A stretch of 64,000 bases of DNA. Source: Apodemus sylvaticus. Lineage: Eukaryota; Chordata; Mammalia; Rodentia; Muridae. How positions within the stretch are numbered: the first letter of the stretch is position 1; every line of letters starts with the position of its first letter. Both the position numbers and the translations under genes were made by a program. Shown here piece after piece: positions 24,725 through 36,889 of the stretch. The notes under the pieces are model-generated. The model saw only the letters and a program-made list of their open reading frames with translations, ran no database searches and was not told the DNA's origin. Location: the NCBI RefSeq assembly GCF_947179515.1, contig NC_067472.1, positions 204,352,068-204,416,067 on the forward strand, read 5' to 3'.

Positions 24725-24925
24725 GGAAATTAAAATTTAAAATAGAAATTATTATTTAAAATTTAAAATTGAAATTATTATTAGCTTTACTTTTTCCTAT
24801 TCTTTATATTGAACCAAATTTGTTCCTCCTTAACTTTGTGTCTGAAAAGAAATGGCACAATAAAGTAGGGGTGTCAGGCTTCACCAGGGGAAAGGGTGGC
24901 AGGCTTCACTAGGGGAAAGGGTGGC
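24725..24925 (+). repeat. Two short tandem duplications
   Basis: 24731-24756 and 24757-24782 are adjacent copies of a 26-base AT-rich unit differing at one base. About 100 bases on, 24875-24899 and 24900-24924 are adjacent copies of a 25-base GC-richer unit, also with one difference. Confidence 0.85.
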
Positions 24926-25780
24926 TGTCAACCTTCTTCCGTAGGAGTATGGAAGTGAGGGAAATATCTGTTCAGAGGAGTTTTCCTTCATTAGTTCTTT
25001 CTCCTTTTTTTTCCACTTAACACATCTGTTAGCATTCCACACAGACCAACAGATGTTGCAAAGCAAGTCCTACACTTCGTTCTCAAGAAAAATGACATTT
25101 CCTCAGTTGCCTGCCCCACCTCTGTGACTGAGACCAGCCTGCTGCTCCTGCATAATTTGCATATATTAAGTTATGTGCCTTAATACATTAGGAACCTGAG
25201 CTTCAGCATTCCTTTATATGTTAAGGTCGCATGTCATTAGTGACTAGTTTACAGGCTGCCTTAGAGTTCTGAGAAGGAAAGGGATTTGAGGATGGCAACC
25301 TGATTCTGTACACTGAGAGTGGATAGCCAGTTAGCAATATTTTTTTCTATAAAATAGATGAGTTACAGAAAGCTCGAGCTGTCCCACCACGAGGAGGAAG
25401 TGCTGATTGTCATGCGATGTGGAGCGTCATTTTTATTATTTTGGCAAGAACAGGGACAGTTTTGTCTTGACAAGCCATTAGATGAATACCAGCGTGTGTC
25501 ACATGAAAAACCACTGATCTTTAACCCAGCTCTGTACTTAACCAAGCTTTGGAAGTAAATTGTGACTGAAGGAAGAGCAAAGGCCAGTGCACTGTCATTA
25601 CAGATTACAGAGTCTGCTAACAGCGGGAGAACTGAGCCCAGGGAGTCACAGGTGCGGTTCTGTAAGCCATCAGTAGTCCTGCGGATGCTTCTTAAACTGT
25701 GTGCACAAGCCATACATTTATTTTATATTTGTTCAGGATTTACGTTGTAGCCCTAGGTAGGGAGGAAAAAAAAAACTGAA

Positions 25781-25783
<3 letters not shown>

Positions 25784-25861
<78 letters not shown>

Positions 25862-25866
25862 AAGGA

Positions 25867-25933
<67 letters not shown>
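25784..25933 (+). repeat. (GA)n-(GAAA)n polypurine tract
   Basis: About 70 bases of GA repeat followed by about 78 bases of GAAA repeat, all purine on this strand. Open frames on the minus strand are Leu/Ser/Phe artefacts. A tract this long can form triplex DNA and is expected to be unstable in length. Confidence 0.97.
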
Positions 25934-26077
25934 CAAGCCTTCAAGTGCTTTCTTAGTGCAGGGCCTGAGTTTCTTAGCACAGAACCACGACCTTTATATA
26001 GCTTCTATGTTCCCAGTCACAGAATGACCTTAAGAAAGCCCTGTGTTTTGAAGAAATTAAATCCAGTGAAGAAAAGT

Positions 26078-26285
26078 AAAGTTGGGTATGGTGGAGCACA
26101 CCCTTAATCCTAGCACTGGCGAGGCAGAGTCAGGCAGATCTCTCGAAATCAACCTGGTCAATAAAGTGAGTTCCAGGCCAGCCAGGGCTACATGATGATA
26201 CCCTGTCTTTAAAAAAAAAATAATTGTAATATATATAAAGAAATGATGGGTTATATCATTTCATAAACAAACAAACAAATAAACA
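26078..26285 (+). mobile_element. B1 SINE with A-rich tail
   Basis: Near-complete B1: gttgggtatggtggagcaca, cccttaatcctagcactggc, gaggcagagtcaggcagatc, gagttccaggccagccaggg, gataccctgtctttaaaaaa. An (AAAC)n run follows at about 26265-26288, separated by a short AT-rich stretch. Confidence 0.92.
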
Positions 26286-26289
26286 AAAA

Positions 26290-27044
26290 GCAACACAATA
26301 AATAAACTAGTTTATTCCAAAAGTATATGCAAAAGAGCATTCTTTGGCCTGTCAGTAGTCAGTAACTGTGACTAACTTTTGCATCACTGTGTAATTTTTG
26401 AGAAAATAAAGGAAAGACCCAAATTTACCTCACTACAAAATATTAAAAAGATAGTAACATTCTGATCAATCACTTGTGGGAATTACTGCTTACAGAGCGA
26501 ACAGGAAAGAACACACTGCCTTCCTCTGTTGGTGGGATTGCACTGCACCTCCCTGTAGTCTTGTTATCCTACACTAACTGAAATGCAAATTCTTTGTAAC
26601 TAATTGGATCTCATTGAGGGTACATGCACAGTGTGTAGTTATGTGCAAAAAGGTTTTTAAAAGTATGAATTTCCTGTAATTACAACTTTTAATTACTATC
26701 CAAAGTGTGCAGATAGTGCAGGGTTAGTATATATGCTTAACTTTAAAAAATATTATTGGAAACATGACTGGTGAAATGTTTGATAAATACCAGATAAAAA
26801 CAAATGTGTAATTGTAGCATCTGTAAATTGAATTTAAACTATTTTTTAAAATTAACATTTAGGATTTAGAATTTGAAGCCAGTTGAGTATACTGATGGCA
26901 TGTTAATAGTACAGGTTTTTTTTTTTTTAAAATAAATAAAAACATTGTAAGTGTTAAAACATCATTAGTTATTTCCAGAGCTGCTTACCCTAACCTTGTC
27001 CAGTATCCTGGTCTTATGTTACTGTTGTAAAAGTATTTCAGAGT

Positions 27045-27079
<35 letters not shown>

Positions 27080-28130
27080 GCTGTGTGTTATGAAGAAGAG
27101 TTAGTTACTCCTAGTTCTACAGTTTCTTCAGGACCTTGAGAGCTCCTTGGTGGACCTCTCAGTGTACACAGCCTAACTCTCAGTCTCAGGGACAGTGAGG
27201 AGCGTCACGTGACCTTTCAGATTTGTGATCCCCTAATCTGAAGTACATGACTTTGAATCAGGAAGAAAGCAATAATTGTGAAAACTATGTTTATCCCCAT
27301 GGCCTAGTTGTAAATAACTTGGATACAAAGGATTTCAGAGGGTTATTCTGTAATCTACAGAATGTTGAGCCAATGGAAAGCCTCAGGAGATGTCTTGGTG
27401 CCTTGGTTTTGTTGTTAGTCATGGACCTGAGTCTCTAAAAAACAATTCAAGTCTCTTACTGGCTAGAAAAGCATCAAGGTTCTACATTTCCCTATGGAAA
27501 TGGATGGCAAGTTCACATAACATATTTTGGGAATTTCTATAGGAGTCAGAATTTTATTTTCTAAAATTTATTAAAAAATGGTTTTAAACATAATAAACAA
27601 AACATAAATAAACATTCAAGGTTTGTACTTTAGCATGTTTATATATAGCTAACTCTTTGGACTGGTGTCTGTTGTTATAATGAAGCTTTTACTTTTTTTT
27701 TTTAACTGATTTTAGGAATTCACTAAAATTTTATTTGACAAAATCCATCTAGGAGGTGCAGTACTGTGTAATTGTTGTGATTTTTCTTGTGAATCTTACT
27801 AGGCTATCCTGATGTTTTTAAGGCGTGGCTATGGCAGGAATATTTAGGTAATAGTTTTGCTGCAGACTTGTTCGGTTAGACCTTGCAGTCAGAGAGACCG
27901 GTTTGCATACTCTGGGTAGCATTTTGTCAGAGGACTGTGGCTGGGCATAGCAGATTTGGATGTATTAGCTAGTCAACCTAATAACCCTGTACAGACTGTA
28001 TTGATTTTCTAGGAGAGAGTTTATGAACTAAATAAACTTGGGGTTGGTGTCTTAATAAACTGCTTCTCTCAGTCTGTCACATTTAGTTATGGAGCTGTGC
28101 AGTTTAGGGGGAAAATGGCTAATTCCATTA
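26290..28130. other. Unique DNA, no repeats or gene seen
   Basis: AT-rich single-copy sequence with one (GT)n run at 27047-27076. No SINE, LINE or LTR could be recognised. It forms the left part of a transposon-poor block that runs to about 35,800. Confidence 0.55.
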
Positions 28131-28380
28131 CAGATTGTTCACAGCAGGGTCTCCAAATTAGCCCTTTGTTTTGTAATGCCACCTTGCTTGGGCTCGCGCA
28201 TTGAGCACATTTCTCAGTTTTGCCCTAATGAGTTGCAACACTGATAATGTGGCTGATGATCTTTCATTGATTTCACTATCACTTGCTTGTCTGGTAATTG
28301 GTCCGTTGCTGAGCCTCTAGTTAATTATATCGGCTTTGACCTGGCCAATCCCTGGGGAATTTCAAGTCTTCCAGAATAAC
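28130..28380. promoter_or_regulatory. Candidate upstream regulatory element
   Basis: Unique sequence just upstream of the CpG island. It is dense in homeobox-like words (cctaatgag, tcattgattt, ttaattatat) and has an inverted-CCAAT-compatible word (ggccaatc near 28343). No repeat content. This reading rests on motif density and position only. Confidence 0.35.
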
Positions 28381-28435
28381 AGTTTTAATAAAAGAGTATT
28401 ACTGCAGGTGCTTGCTGCTACATGCCAGTTGATTT

Positions 28436-28464
28436 TTGTGGTATGGTGTGGTGTGGTGTGGTGT

Positions 28465-28496
<32 letters not shown>

Positions 28497-28508
28497 CGTT
28501 CGTTCGTG
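28436..28508 (+). repeat. (GTGTG)n-(TG)n-(TTCG)n compound microsatellite
   Basis: Five to six units of a gtgtg pentamer, about 13 TG dinucleotides, then a short (ttcg)3 array. It lies about 450 bases before the CpG island. Confidence 0.93.
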
Positions 28509-28539
28509 CCTGCATGTGTGGGGGTTAGGGGAAATACCT

Positions 28540-28745
28540 GGGAAAGAAGAGGATCTCAGAACTGAGAAAAAGGGGTGGGGCTGGAAAAATGGGAAGAGGG
28601 AGTGAGGGAGAGTGGGGAAGGAGGAGGGAAGGACTAGGAGAGAGGGAGAGGAAGCAGAAGAGGCCAGAGAGAACATGCAGAGGATACAACAGTGCTTGAG
28701 GGGAGCGAGGAGGAAAAGGGGGAAAAGGACATCAAAGTTAGAGAA
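28540..28745 (+). repeat. GA-rich polypurine region
   Basis: About 200 bases dominated by GGA, GAG and AGA words without a fixed unit. Typical of GAGA-rich DNA at the edge of a CpG-island promoter. Confidence 0.7.
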
Positions 28746-28811
28746 AGCAAAGGCATTTGTTGCAAAGTTTCACCCTGTGCAGCCTGAGCCCTGCCTTAAT
28801 TTATTTCTTTG

Positions 28812-28823
28812 TTTCCCGCGAAA
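28812..28823. promoter_or_regulatory. E2F-type site
   Basis: The word tttcccgcgaaa fits the palindromic E2F consensus (TTTSSCGC and its complement) fully. It is a CpG-containing site in otherwise CpG-poor sequence, about 120 bases before the CpG island. Confidence 0.5.
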
Positions 28824-28929
28824 AAGAGAAAAAGCCACTCAACAAATGTATCTTTCTGACTGTGAAAGACTTGGTCAAAGTGTCTGCTGTCTCGAAGTAG
28901 GTCTTGCAACTGAACAGTCATAAAGCACG

Positions 28930-29400
28930 GGCCTCTCACAGCAGCGGGTTTGACTTCTGGTGTCTGGAGCAGCTGGACTCAGACCCGAGGGAGGCTGTGC
29001 AGGCTTCCCTGCCGGCCGGGTCAAGCCGAAGGGCGGCAGGATGCACTCAGGCTTGCTCTCGGCCTCCGTTCCGGCTCTCGGTGGCTCGGTGCCTTCGCTC
29101 TCCCCCGTGCTCCCCTGGCCCCGGTGCAGCCAGCTTGGCTTGCCACCCGCCCGCCGCCCGCCGCCCGCCGCCCTCACTCACACTGGGAGCGGCCCCTGCA
29201 TTCTCCCAGAGCCGCTTCTCGCTCAGCCGCCGCTGGCAGCTCGGCTGCTGCCCTGCCGGGAGAGCTGCCTGGAGAGCGCCAGGGCAGCAGAGGACGGATC
29301 ATTAATCACCCGCAGTGCTCAGTGATTTACACCCTGCTTGCCAGGCTCCTCTTGCACAATTGCAGGCTCTCCAGCTCCGTGGGGGAGCAAGGGTAGGAGG
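28930..29400. promoter_or_regulatory. CpG island, probable promoter and first exon
   Basis: About 30 CpG dinucleotides were counted by eye between 28,985 and 29,312, against almost none in flanking DNA. GC content is high, and a (CCGCCCG)-type array lies at about 29,146-29,170. There is no TATA box at a convincing position. A usable 5' splice site on the plus strand is gcaagg|gtagga (exon end 29,392). A GTGAGT on the minus strand corresponds to 29,176-29,181. The transcription direction is therefore open. Three overlapping plus-strand open frames (up to 148 codons) and one minus-strand frame (100 codons) run through it because GC-rich DNA has few stops. None resembles a known protein. The repeat-poor surroundings suggest a developmental or regulatory gene, identity unknown. 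Confidence 0.7.
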
Positions 29401-32400
29401 GGGCAAAGGGGAAACAACCCAGAAAATTTCCTCTTGGACTGTGCTCAAGTGAGGGAGGGAAATTCCTTTGGTGCCTCCCTCCTAGACACGTCTTGCTTTT
29501 CAGAAGCCTACCCCAAACCCATACAAAGCAAGAGTTAGTTTATCTTCCATGCAGCACCAAAGTAGTACTAACAACTATACTGGGATGTTAAGTAGATGGC
29601 AGTTGTTTAAAGATTGGTCTTGCCCCACTCGTTTAAAATAACTGCAACTGCTCTTTTGTATGTAAGAGTTCGTGGAAATTGAATACTTTGGGGTAGATTT
29701 TAAAATGGTTGGTAATGAAATAAAACTACTTTCAAGGCTGTAAACTTCCACAAGTTTAGAAATAACAATTGCCAAAGAAAGTGCATAAAGCCCTGCTCTT
29801 GAACATTTAATTGGTAAACCGTTTTATCAGCCAGTTTTAGATAGGAGAAATGTATTTGAATAAGGTGTATTTGACATCCTGCAGAGGGACCCTGATAACT
29901 ACTGATCCTGTAAGCTGAGATTTAAATGCAATCAACATAAGCCCAGTAAGCAACTCTTTATGTGCAATCCTTTTTTTTTTTTCACACTGAAAAGTTCCTT
30001 TCTTGTCTGACAGAGATGCTGCTTGTCTCTGCAGAACACTTTTCGAGATGCTTTTCTGAAGCACTTTTCTGTCTGGGTGGCTCTCTTGTGGTTGGAACAG
30101 AGTGTGTTTTCACTAACCTTAGAATCTAATAACTTGTGCCCCACTAAAATTTAGATATCAGCAATCTGGGTTTTCCTTGAGTTGTGTGTATGTACATGCA
30201 TGCTGTGAAAGGTTAGATTGCTTTAGGTTTTTCCATCTAGTGAAAAAAGAGTTAATAAAACAGATAGAGATAATGATCAGTTGATAAAAGGCTATTGAAC
30301 CACATAGATGTGTTAGATTGCTGCTTTGGCAAGAGCCCATTTCCAAATAGATTTGCATCTAAGGAGACTTTAAGTGATGCAAAACATTTAGGACTAAAAG
30401 AAATAAAAGCAAATTACATAAAAATAGGTCAGAATTAGGAAAATAATTTAAATTCCTCATAGAGAAACTTGTATGATCAGCTCACTGTGGTGTTTTCTGT
30501 GTGTTTGCGTGTGTACCTGTATGAATGTATGTGGACTGTGAGCCTTGGTGCCTGTGAGAATAGACACAGGGAAGGCCTTTATGCTTGATGAACAGATTAT
30601 GACACAGAACACTATGACAAAGGATGAAAATCACAAACTTAAAAAGTATTGTAAATCAACCATTTAGCTGTAGTTTGTTATTATTTTGGTTTTTTGTGTT
30701 GTTGTTGTTGTTTTGGTGTTGTTAGTGATGCTTAGCTTCCCATTTACTTTCATAGTTACTAAATGTTTACCTTTTGTGCATTTTGGAAGTCATCTAAGAA
30801 GAGTATATGTTTACATGTGTAGATGTGCTTTTCTTTCTCTTTCAAGATGCCATTTCAGAGTGTGTAGTCTTAAATTCAAAATCTGCCTAAATATAAGCCT
30901 GTGCTGTGCATGCCTAATGTTTTTGTTTTCCTTATGGGTAGTGGGTCAGCAGTGCTGGTTCAGTGTGAGTGGGACAGAGTGTGTGCATGGGGGATGGGGT
31001 GGGGGAGGGAATGATTCCTGAAATGCTCTCTTAAAAGTCAACAGTTTTGAAGAATAATAGTTTCAATATCCACATTAAGCCACCTTTTGCTAAAGATAAA
31101 AAGTTTTTTTTTCTAATTTAATCAAATATGTACAATTCTATATATATAATTGTTTAGGATAAAAGAGGCTTTTCTGCTTGATTATTTTAATCTCTGAGTA
31201 AAAATTTAGCTCATAGAGTGAATGAAATCTTTTAAGTACAGTTTTTCACAGTTTTCTATAGTAGAATAAAAATTAATATTTCCTTGACTATCTTGGTAAG
31301 CATTGGACAAAACTGACTACTAGAGCCAGTAAAAGATGTTTAAAGACTGAGGTATAGAGAACTCACCACATATGATGTTAGCTACAGAAAAATGTATGCT
31401 TGGGAATCTGATGAACGCTGAAGTTGAAGAATCTAGGTCTGTGTCTTCTAAACGTAAGCTAGGCAGAGGCATGGGACAATCTATATCTTGCATTTCCCCT
31501 GAACAAAGTTAGATTTCCTTAACTGTAAATCTTTCCTTTATCTAACATTAGCAAATGATTTGACTCAGACTCAGTGGAGTTAAGTCTGTTCCCCTTAAAG
31601 CTTTAAATGGGACTTCCTGACTTCATCGCCCTACCTTACACTATTTTCCCTAAAATCATAGATTATTCCTCTAAAAATCAATATGATTTGTTGTTGTTCT
31701 TGTTGTTTAGAAAAATAATATTTTCTTGTAGCAAGATACTTGAGAGGTGTAGCTGTTGACTTTTGTAACTGAGAGTTCTGGATTCAGTTATGAATTGATA
31801 ATGTCCAAAACCATTTTCTCCTTTTCCTTATCTCTTAAAACCTCAAAGGTTAGTTTTCTCAGGATACTCTCTTAAGGTGTTGTTAAAAAGACAGATGGGG
31901 GTGGTAGGAGAAAGGAGCTTGCTTTTGGAAGGTTGTTTTGTTTTTTTTAATCATACTTTGAAAGCTGTTTTTTCTACATAATTTGTACGTTTGTGTATTT
32001 GAGAAAGTAGCAAATAAAATCCTTATAGCTTCCTCTAAGAGCGGGTATAGTTTGATCTAATTGAAATCTTTTTAAGAAATGACACTGTACAGATAATGGT
32101 GATAGTGTACTTTTCCCATATTACCAGAGGTGTTTATACCTTTTATTATTGCTAAGGTATACTTAACCTGTTTCAAATAAAATGCAGATCCCTTAATAAG
32201 GTCTCTTTTCAGAGTAGAGTGAGATACCAAGTTAGAATTATAAATGACGCCTTGCATCATTATGGAGTAATTTAGGATTCACCCAATGATGTAACAAAAT
32301 TAACAACATAATTTCATTGTGAAACTGTGTCTTATTAAAGAACAACTGTCTGACATTCTTTTACAGTTGCTTTATTTAACTTCATGCAAATATTATTAGT

Positions 32401-35400
32401 AGTGACATTTTTCTGTTGTGTATTAGATTCTCTCATTAGCATGATGTATTAGTTATCACCAGAGAAATCATTTCCTAGATAGGTGAGGGACAAAATCGAG
32501 AAAGCTAAAAATTATATCAGTGATTTACATTACTACCAGAACATCTGCTCACCAGAGATATGACAGAGTAAACTTTTTGACTAGTATAAAACCTAGCACT
32601 TCCGAGAAATGATTAAAAGATATATAAGAAATATATAATAATATTTTTGGAAATCATTTACAAGAGTGCTCAATACAAATTTTTCTTCCAGTAGTCTTTT
32701 AGTATTTTCAATTCATGAGGACAAACACAGTTCCAGTCATAGGATTTGTAGTCAAAATGGAAATGATGTGTGTTTTATTTTCTGGTTTCTAACCCTCCCA
32801 AAAAAATTTGAACATCTCTAAAAATTTTAAAGATTCATATATAGTATTTCTTGTTTGTCGTTTATCTAAAATATGTGCTGTGGGTGGCTTGGTTGTTCTT
32901 TGAAGTTCATGCAATATATTTTTATTCTAAAGCTTCTCCTCAAAACTGGACACATCCCTTTGACATAGGATGAATAGTCTTATTTAATCAGAGCTACGAA
33001 TAAGGCAGTTGATAGTTAATGGCCTTTGAAAATGACTTCCATTGTGAGGCAGCATCCATTTCTAGGTCTCCCTCTCTATTTTTTCTCTCTTCCTTTTTAG
33101 TATTTCCTTCTTATAGTTGGTGTATTTGGGTAATCACAGCTTACTTAAAAAGGATTAACTTGACAAAACTTACCTTTATGTTAAAATAGGTGTTTATATT
33201 TGGTGGCAAATAGTTTTAGCTTGTTGAATTAGCATGCTGCCACCTCTCAGTTCCTCTAACTTGAGAGATGATGTGCTTTATTTTGAACTGTTAATGATAG
33301 GTACATATTGAAATTAAAATGTAAGCCTTGACATTCACTTTAATACTGTAGCACACAAGTAGGAATATTTGGATAATTGTCATAGCAGTATTGGATTAGA
33401 AATCGTGGTAAAGAGGTGAGTCCCTGTGTGTCAGCCTTTACTTCCAACTTGGTGTGAACATGCAGGCCTCACTAACAGCTCTGCATACTGTATAATGAAA
33501 TGGGAATGGCGTAGGCCTTGTATGTATGATATTCCACGTGTGAGTTATTGTAATGAAACATGCACAAACAGATCCTCAGATGTGTATACACGCGAATAAA
33601 CTCATTCACCAATTTAAAGCTTATTTCTAACACGTAGCACTTCAAATGAATTTAAGAATAGTTGGGGATCATTTTGAAATTACTTCTTTCAATATCTCTG
33701 TTATCTGTAACCAAGTAGCTTTATGGAAATTGATTAATGTAACAGGACAGACATAGGCTTCCACCACAACATAGCGTCCTATGCCTATGTCAGGGATAAG
33801 CGCCATGACGATTCTTCCCTTACTAATTAGATGCTGAGCAAGACATCTCTGGGAAGTTGGGACAAACATGAATGGGTCACAGCCAAGGCAGGATTGCAAG
33901 GATTCCAGTGATAGTGAAAGCATTCAGGTTTGCCAGGTCGCTGTGACACAGGAGCTGATTCCAAAGGAACAGCCCGTTACAGATAGTGAGATGGCGTCAC
34001 ATACTTCAGTGAAAAACAAAACCCTAGGGTTTCTTCTTTTCCAACTTACACATTGCACACGCTTATTTAAAGGTAGACACAGTGGACATGGCTCTGGTCA
34101 GTCTTCAGTTAGCATGTAGGTAATGGCTGTCAATAGCTAACTTGGTAATGTGGACGAGAATATATATAAAGTATAAGGAGAGGAAATTGGAGCTTGCCTT
34201 TGCCTTTACCCTGTATTCATATGTGAACTATGGTGGATAAATTGTTTTAGGTGTGAACTCCTTTCCCCCAGAGTATATAGAGAGAAGTCTGTGCAGTAAG
34301 GAAAACTGAATTGGTGAATCATGGGAATACCTTTTTCAGTGAAACCCATTTTCTCTAGAACTCACTGTTCTTTTTTATTGAAGGAACATTGGATATAACT
34401 GTCCCAGGAGTTCTTTCCTTTGGAAGGTTTGGCATCTAATGTGATGTGTGTGGAAGCATGGGCTTTGTTTCATGTGCAGACGTGCTCGTGCCTTTCATGA
34501 CACATGTTTGCTGGTGACTAACCACGGTTCTCCAGGCTTTGGCCAGAAGAGTGTTTGGGGTCGTAGGAAATGACTGATGTCACACACATCTGCCAGAGCT
34601 GATGCCATTCTTATTTGCAGAAGAGCAGCTGGTGTCCACATTTTGCGTGGTTCCCCTCATCCACTGAAATACCTGGGATTAGAGGCAAGAGGAGTCAAAT
34701 ACCCTTTGGAGGAACTTTGACTTCTAATAAGCTTAAGAGAAGTAAAGGAAGAGGGGCAGAGCAGGAACAGCAGCCTTTAGGTTCTGTTGTATAAACAAAA
34801 CAAAAAGCAGGAGTATCTTAGAAGACAAACTGATAAAGAATACAGAGGGAAACAGGATGGAAAAAATTATCCTGGGAAAAAGAAAGAATATGTGCTATGA
34901 CATCACTAAGATGGTCTGGGAGCTGTGACTGCGGCCCACAGTTCCCCCTGAGCCTTTCCTGTACCATGTCTCCCTCCCTGGGCTTAAAAGGAAGTTTAGA
35001 GAATAGGAAAAAAAAGTATTGATTGTTTTTTCAATTTGTACCTTCCCTGTTGGAAACCTCACACATTTCATAGTGTACGCTCACTCCACCTTCCAGTGTA
35101 ACACTTATGACTGGACTTGGCATGGGTGAGGGCAGAGTACTGGGTCCTCTCGATGGGACACAGCGCACAGCGTTTTGTGCCATGGTGTGTGGGGATGAGA
35201 GAGCGTTGTCTCCTTCTGCAGTCAGAGCCCTCCTTAATGGGAGTACTACAGGGAAACAGTGCCTCACTCAAACCTCACTCAAACCAGGGAGTTCAGGAAT
35301 CAAATTCTCCGCTTATTAATCATCATTCTAATTAAGAAAAAGACTTGATCCTTTAACAACAATATAATATCCTTTTGTTTTCCTTTAATTAAGTCCATCA

Positions 35401-35860
35401 GTTTTTCATTTCTCTCTATAAAGGAAGAATAATGTTAAATTGTAGGAAGTTACTTATTGAAACCACTGATGCGATTCCCTCGAGCACCTCTGACATCTTA
35501 TTTATCCATCCTTAGGAACTGTAATGCTACTTTGCTGCTACATTTAGTGTTTGGGTCAGAGAAGGGTGTTGAGTTATGACTCCTGTGCCTGTTTGGCTGA
35601 TAGACATTTACCTAATAGCCTTAGTACAAGGTTAGTTTGTTCTTATTCCCCGATTCCTCTTTCTTAAACTTCATTTCTCTCTTCTACCTTCGCTTCTCTC
35701 ATTATACAATTGCTTCCTTAGTTTTACTGCCTCTCTCTTGCCTAATGCAAAGGAATTAAAATGTGCTTGAAAGTAACAACTATTGAATCAGGTATCCTTT
35801 TGCCAATCTGTCATTTTGATAAGTTCAGGAATATGGTGCTATCCTCACATACAAACATGT
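29401..35860. other. Transposon-poor unique DNA, probable intron or flank
   Basis: About 6.4 kb with no recognisable SINE, LINE or LTR. Mostly AT-rich, with only short T or A runs. Short open frames such as 33,669-33,923 (minus) and 33,868-34,119 (plus) have no recognisable similarity. With 26,290-28,930 it forms a block of roughly 9 kb lacking rodent-specific repeats around the CpG island. Confidence 0.55.
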
Positions 35861-35869
35861 CGGTGATGG

Positions 35870-36780
35870 GACTACCCTTGTTTTATTGCAGGCCTGTCAC
35901 CCTGGCTACTAAAGAATCCTCAGACTTCAGTGGTTGGCTTACCAACTGCAGTCTTCAGTTTGGTATTTAGTGCCAAGAAGGAAAGTGATCATTTCACATC
36001 CATTGATTGGTTCTCGATCCCAGGCTGCACTGTAAATGTATGTATATAATAAATAATTTGATTTTTATGATAGTCTAATGGAATCAGGAAATGTTCTATC
36101 TTGATTCTCCAGATCTAGAAAACTAGCTTTTAACTTGGCAGTGTCTTCATGGAAAGTTACTCAGTAGCAATATTCAGTACCAGTTCCCTAAAGAAACAAA
36201 GTTATTAAGGAGTGCTATGCTTTTTGTTTCCAGGAGAATGCTTTCTATAAGTCTTCAAAAATTACCTACCATGAACATAAGACAGTAGTATTTTCTAGAC
36301 TATCAAATTTGTTTTTACCCATTAAAACACAAACTTTTCTTGTAAACTGGTCAAACTTCAACCTAAAATTTATGAATGCTTCAGTTTTCCCCAAATTGTT
36401 ATTTTTTTCCTAAATACATTGTGTTTTTAAAAAAGTTTAAAAGATTTAATGATAATTCATAAAAAGGAATCATCTTCCACATATGTTCATTTACTTTTAA
36501 TATTTAATATCATGAAACTGAATTGGTATTATTTTTGTAAAAGTTCTTTACATTATTGTTTGATGTGTGTGATGATAACCATTGACTGCTGTTCCTCCCG
36601 ACTCCTCTAATCTCACGGCTCACAAATGCTTTCTACATAAAAGCTGGTGTCTATCTACATATTCTTTGAACAATATGTCATATGTTTTGAACAGTTTGAT
36701 ATTCACATAATATTTTTTAATATTTAAATTATATGAGCAGGGTAGAGTAATGAATTACCGAAAGAGTAGCTATCAGTATA
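35870..36780 (+). repeat. Tandem duplication, copy 1
   Basis: This segment and 36,890-37,815 align in the same orientation over about 0.9 kb with an offset of 1,027-1,039 bases. Shared landmarks: aatcctcagacttcagtgg (35,914), the cattgtgttttt-like word, gctgttcctcccgact, gctggtgtctatctacatat, and atgagcagggtagag near the end. The copies differ by many substitutions and small indels, so the event is old. Not recognised as a known transposon. Confidence 0.8.
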
Positions 36781-36889
36781 TATATATATGGTTGTGAAAA
36801 TATGTGATTCCTTACAAAGATGTATGGCTCAAATTTAAAGCCACTAAGTGTAAGGGAAAGAAATGCATGTGCCTTTTTGTCCGTTGTCA

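Noticed and set aside
25733..25980. Leu/Ser/Phe-rich minus frames
   Set aside because: Translation of the complement of the GA/GAAA tract.
28904..29396. Overlapping 121-148-codon plus frames and a 100-codon minus frame in the CpG island
   Set aside because: GC-rich DNA has few stop codons. The products are Ala/Pro/Arg/Ser-rich in every frame and resemble no known protein.
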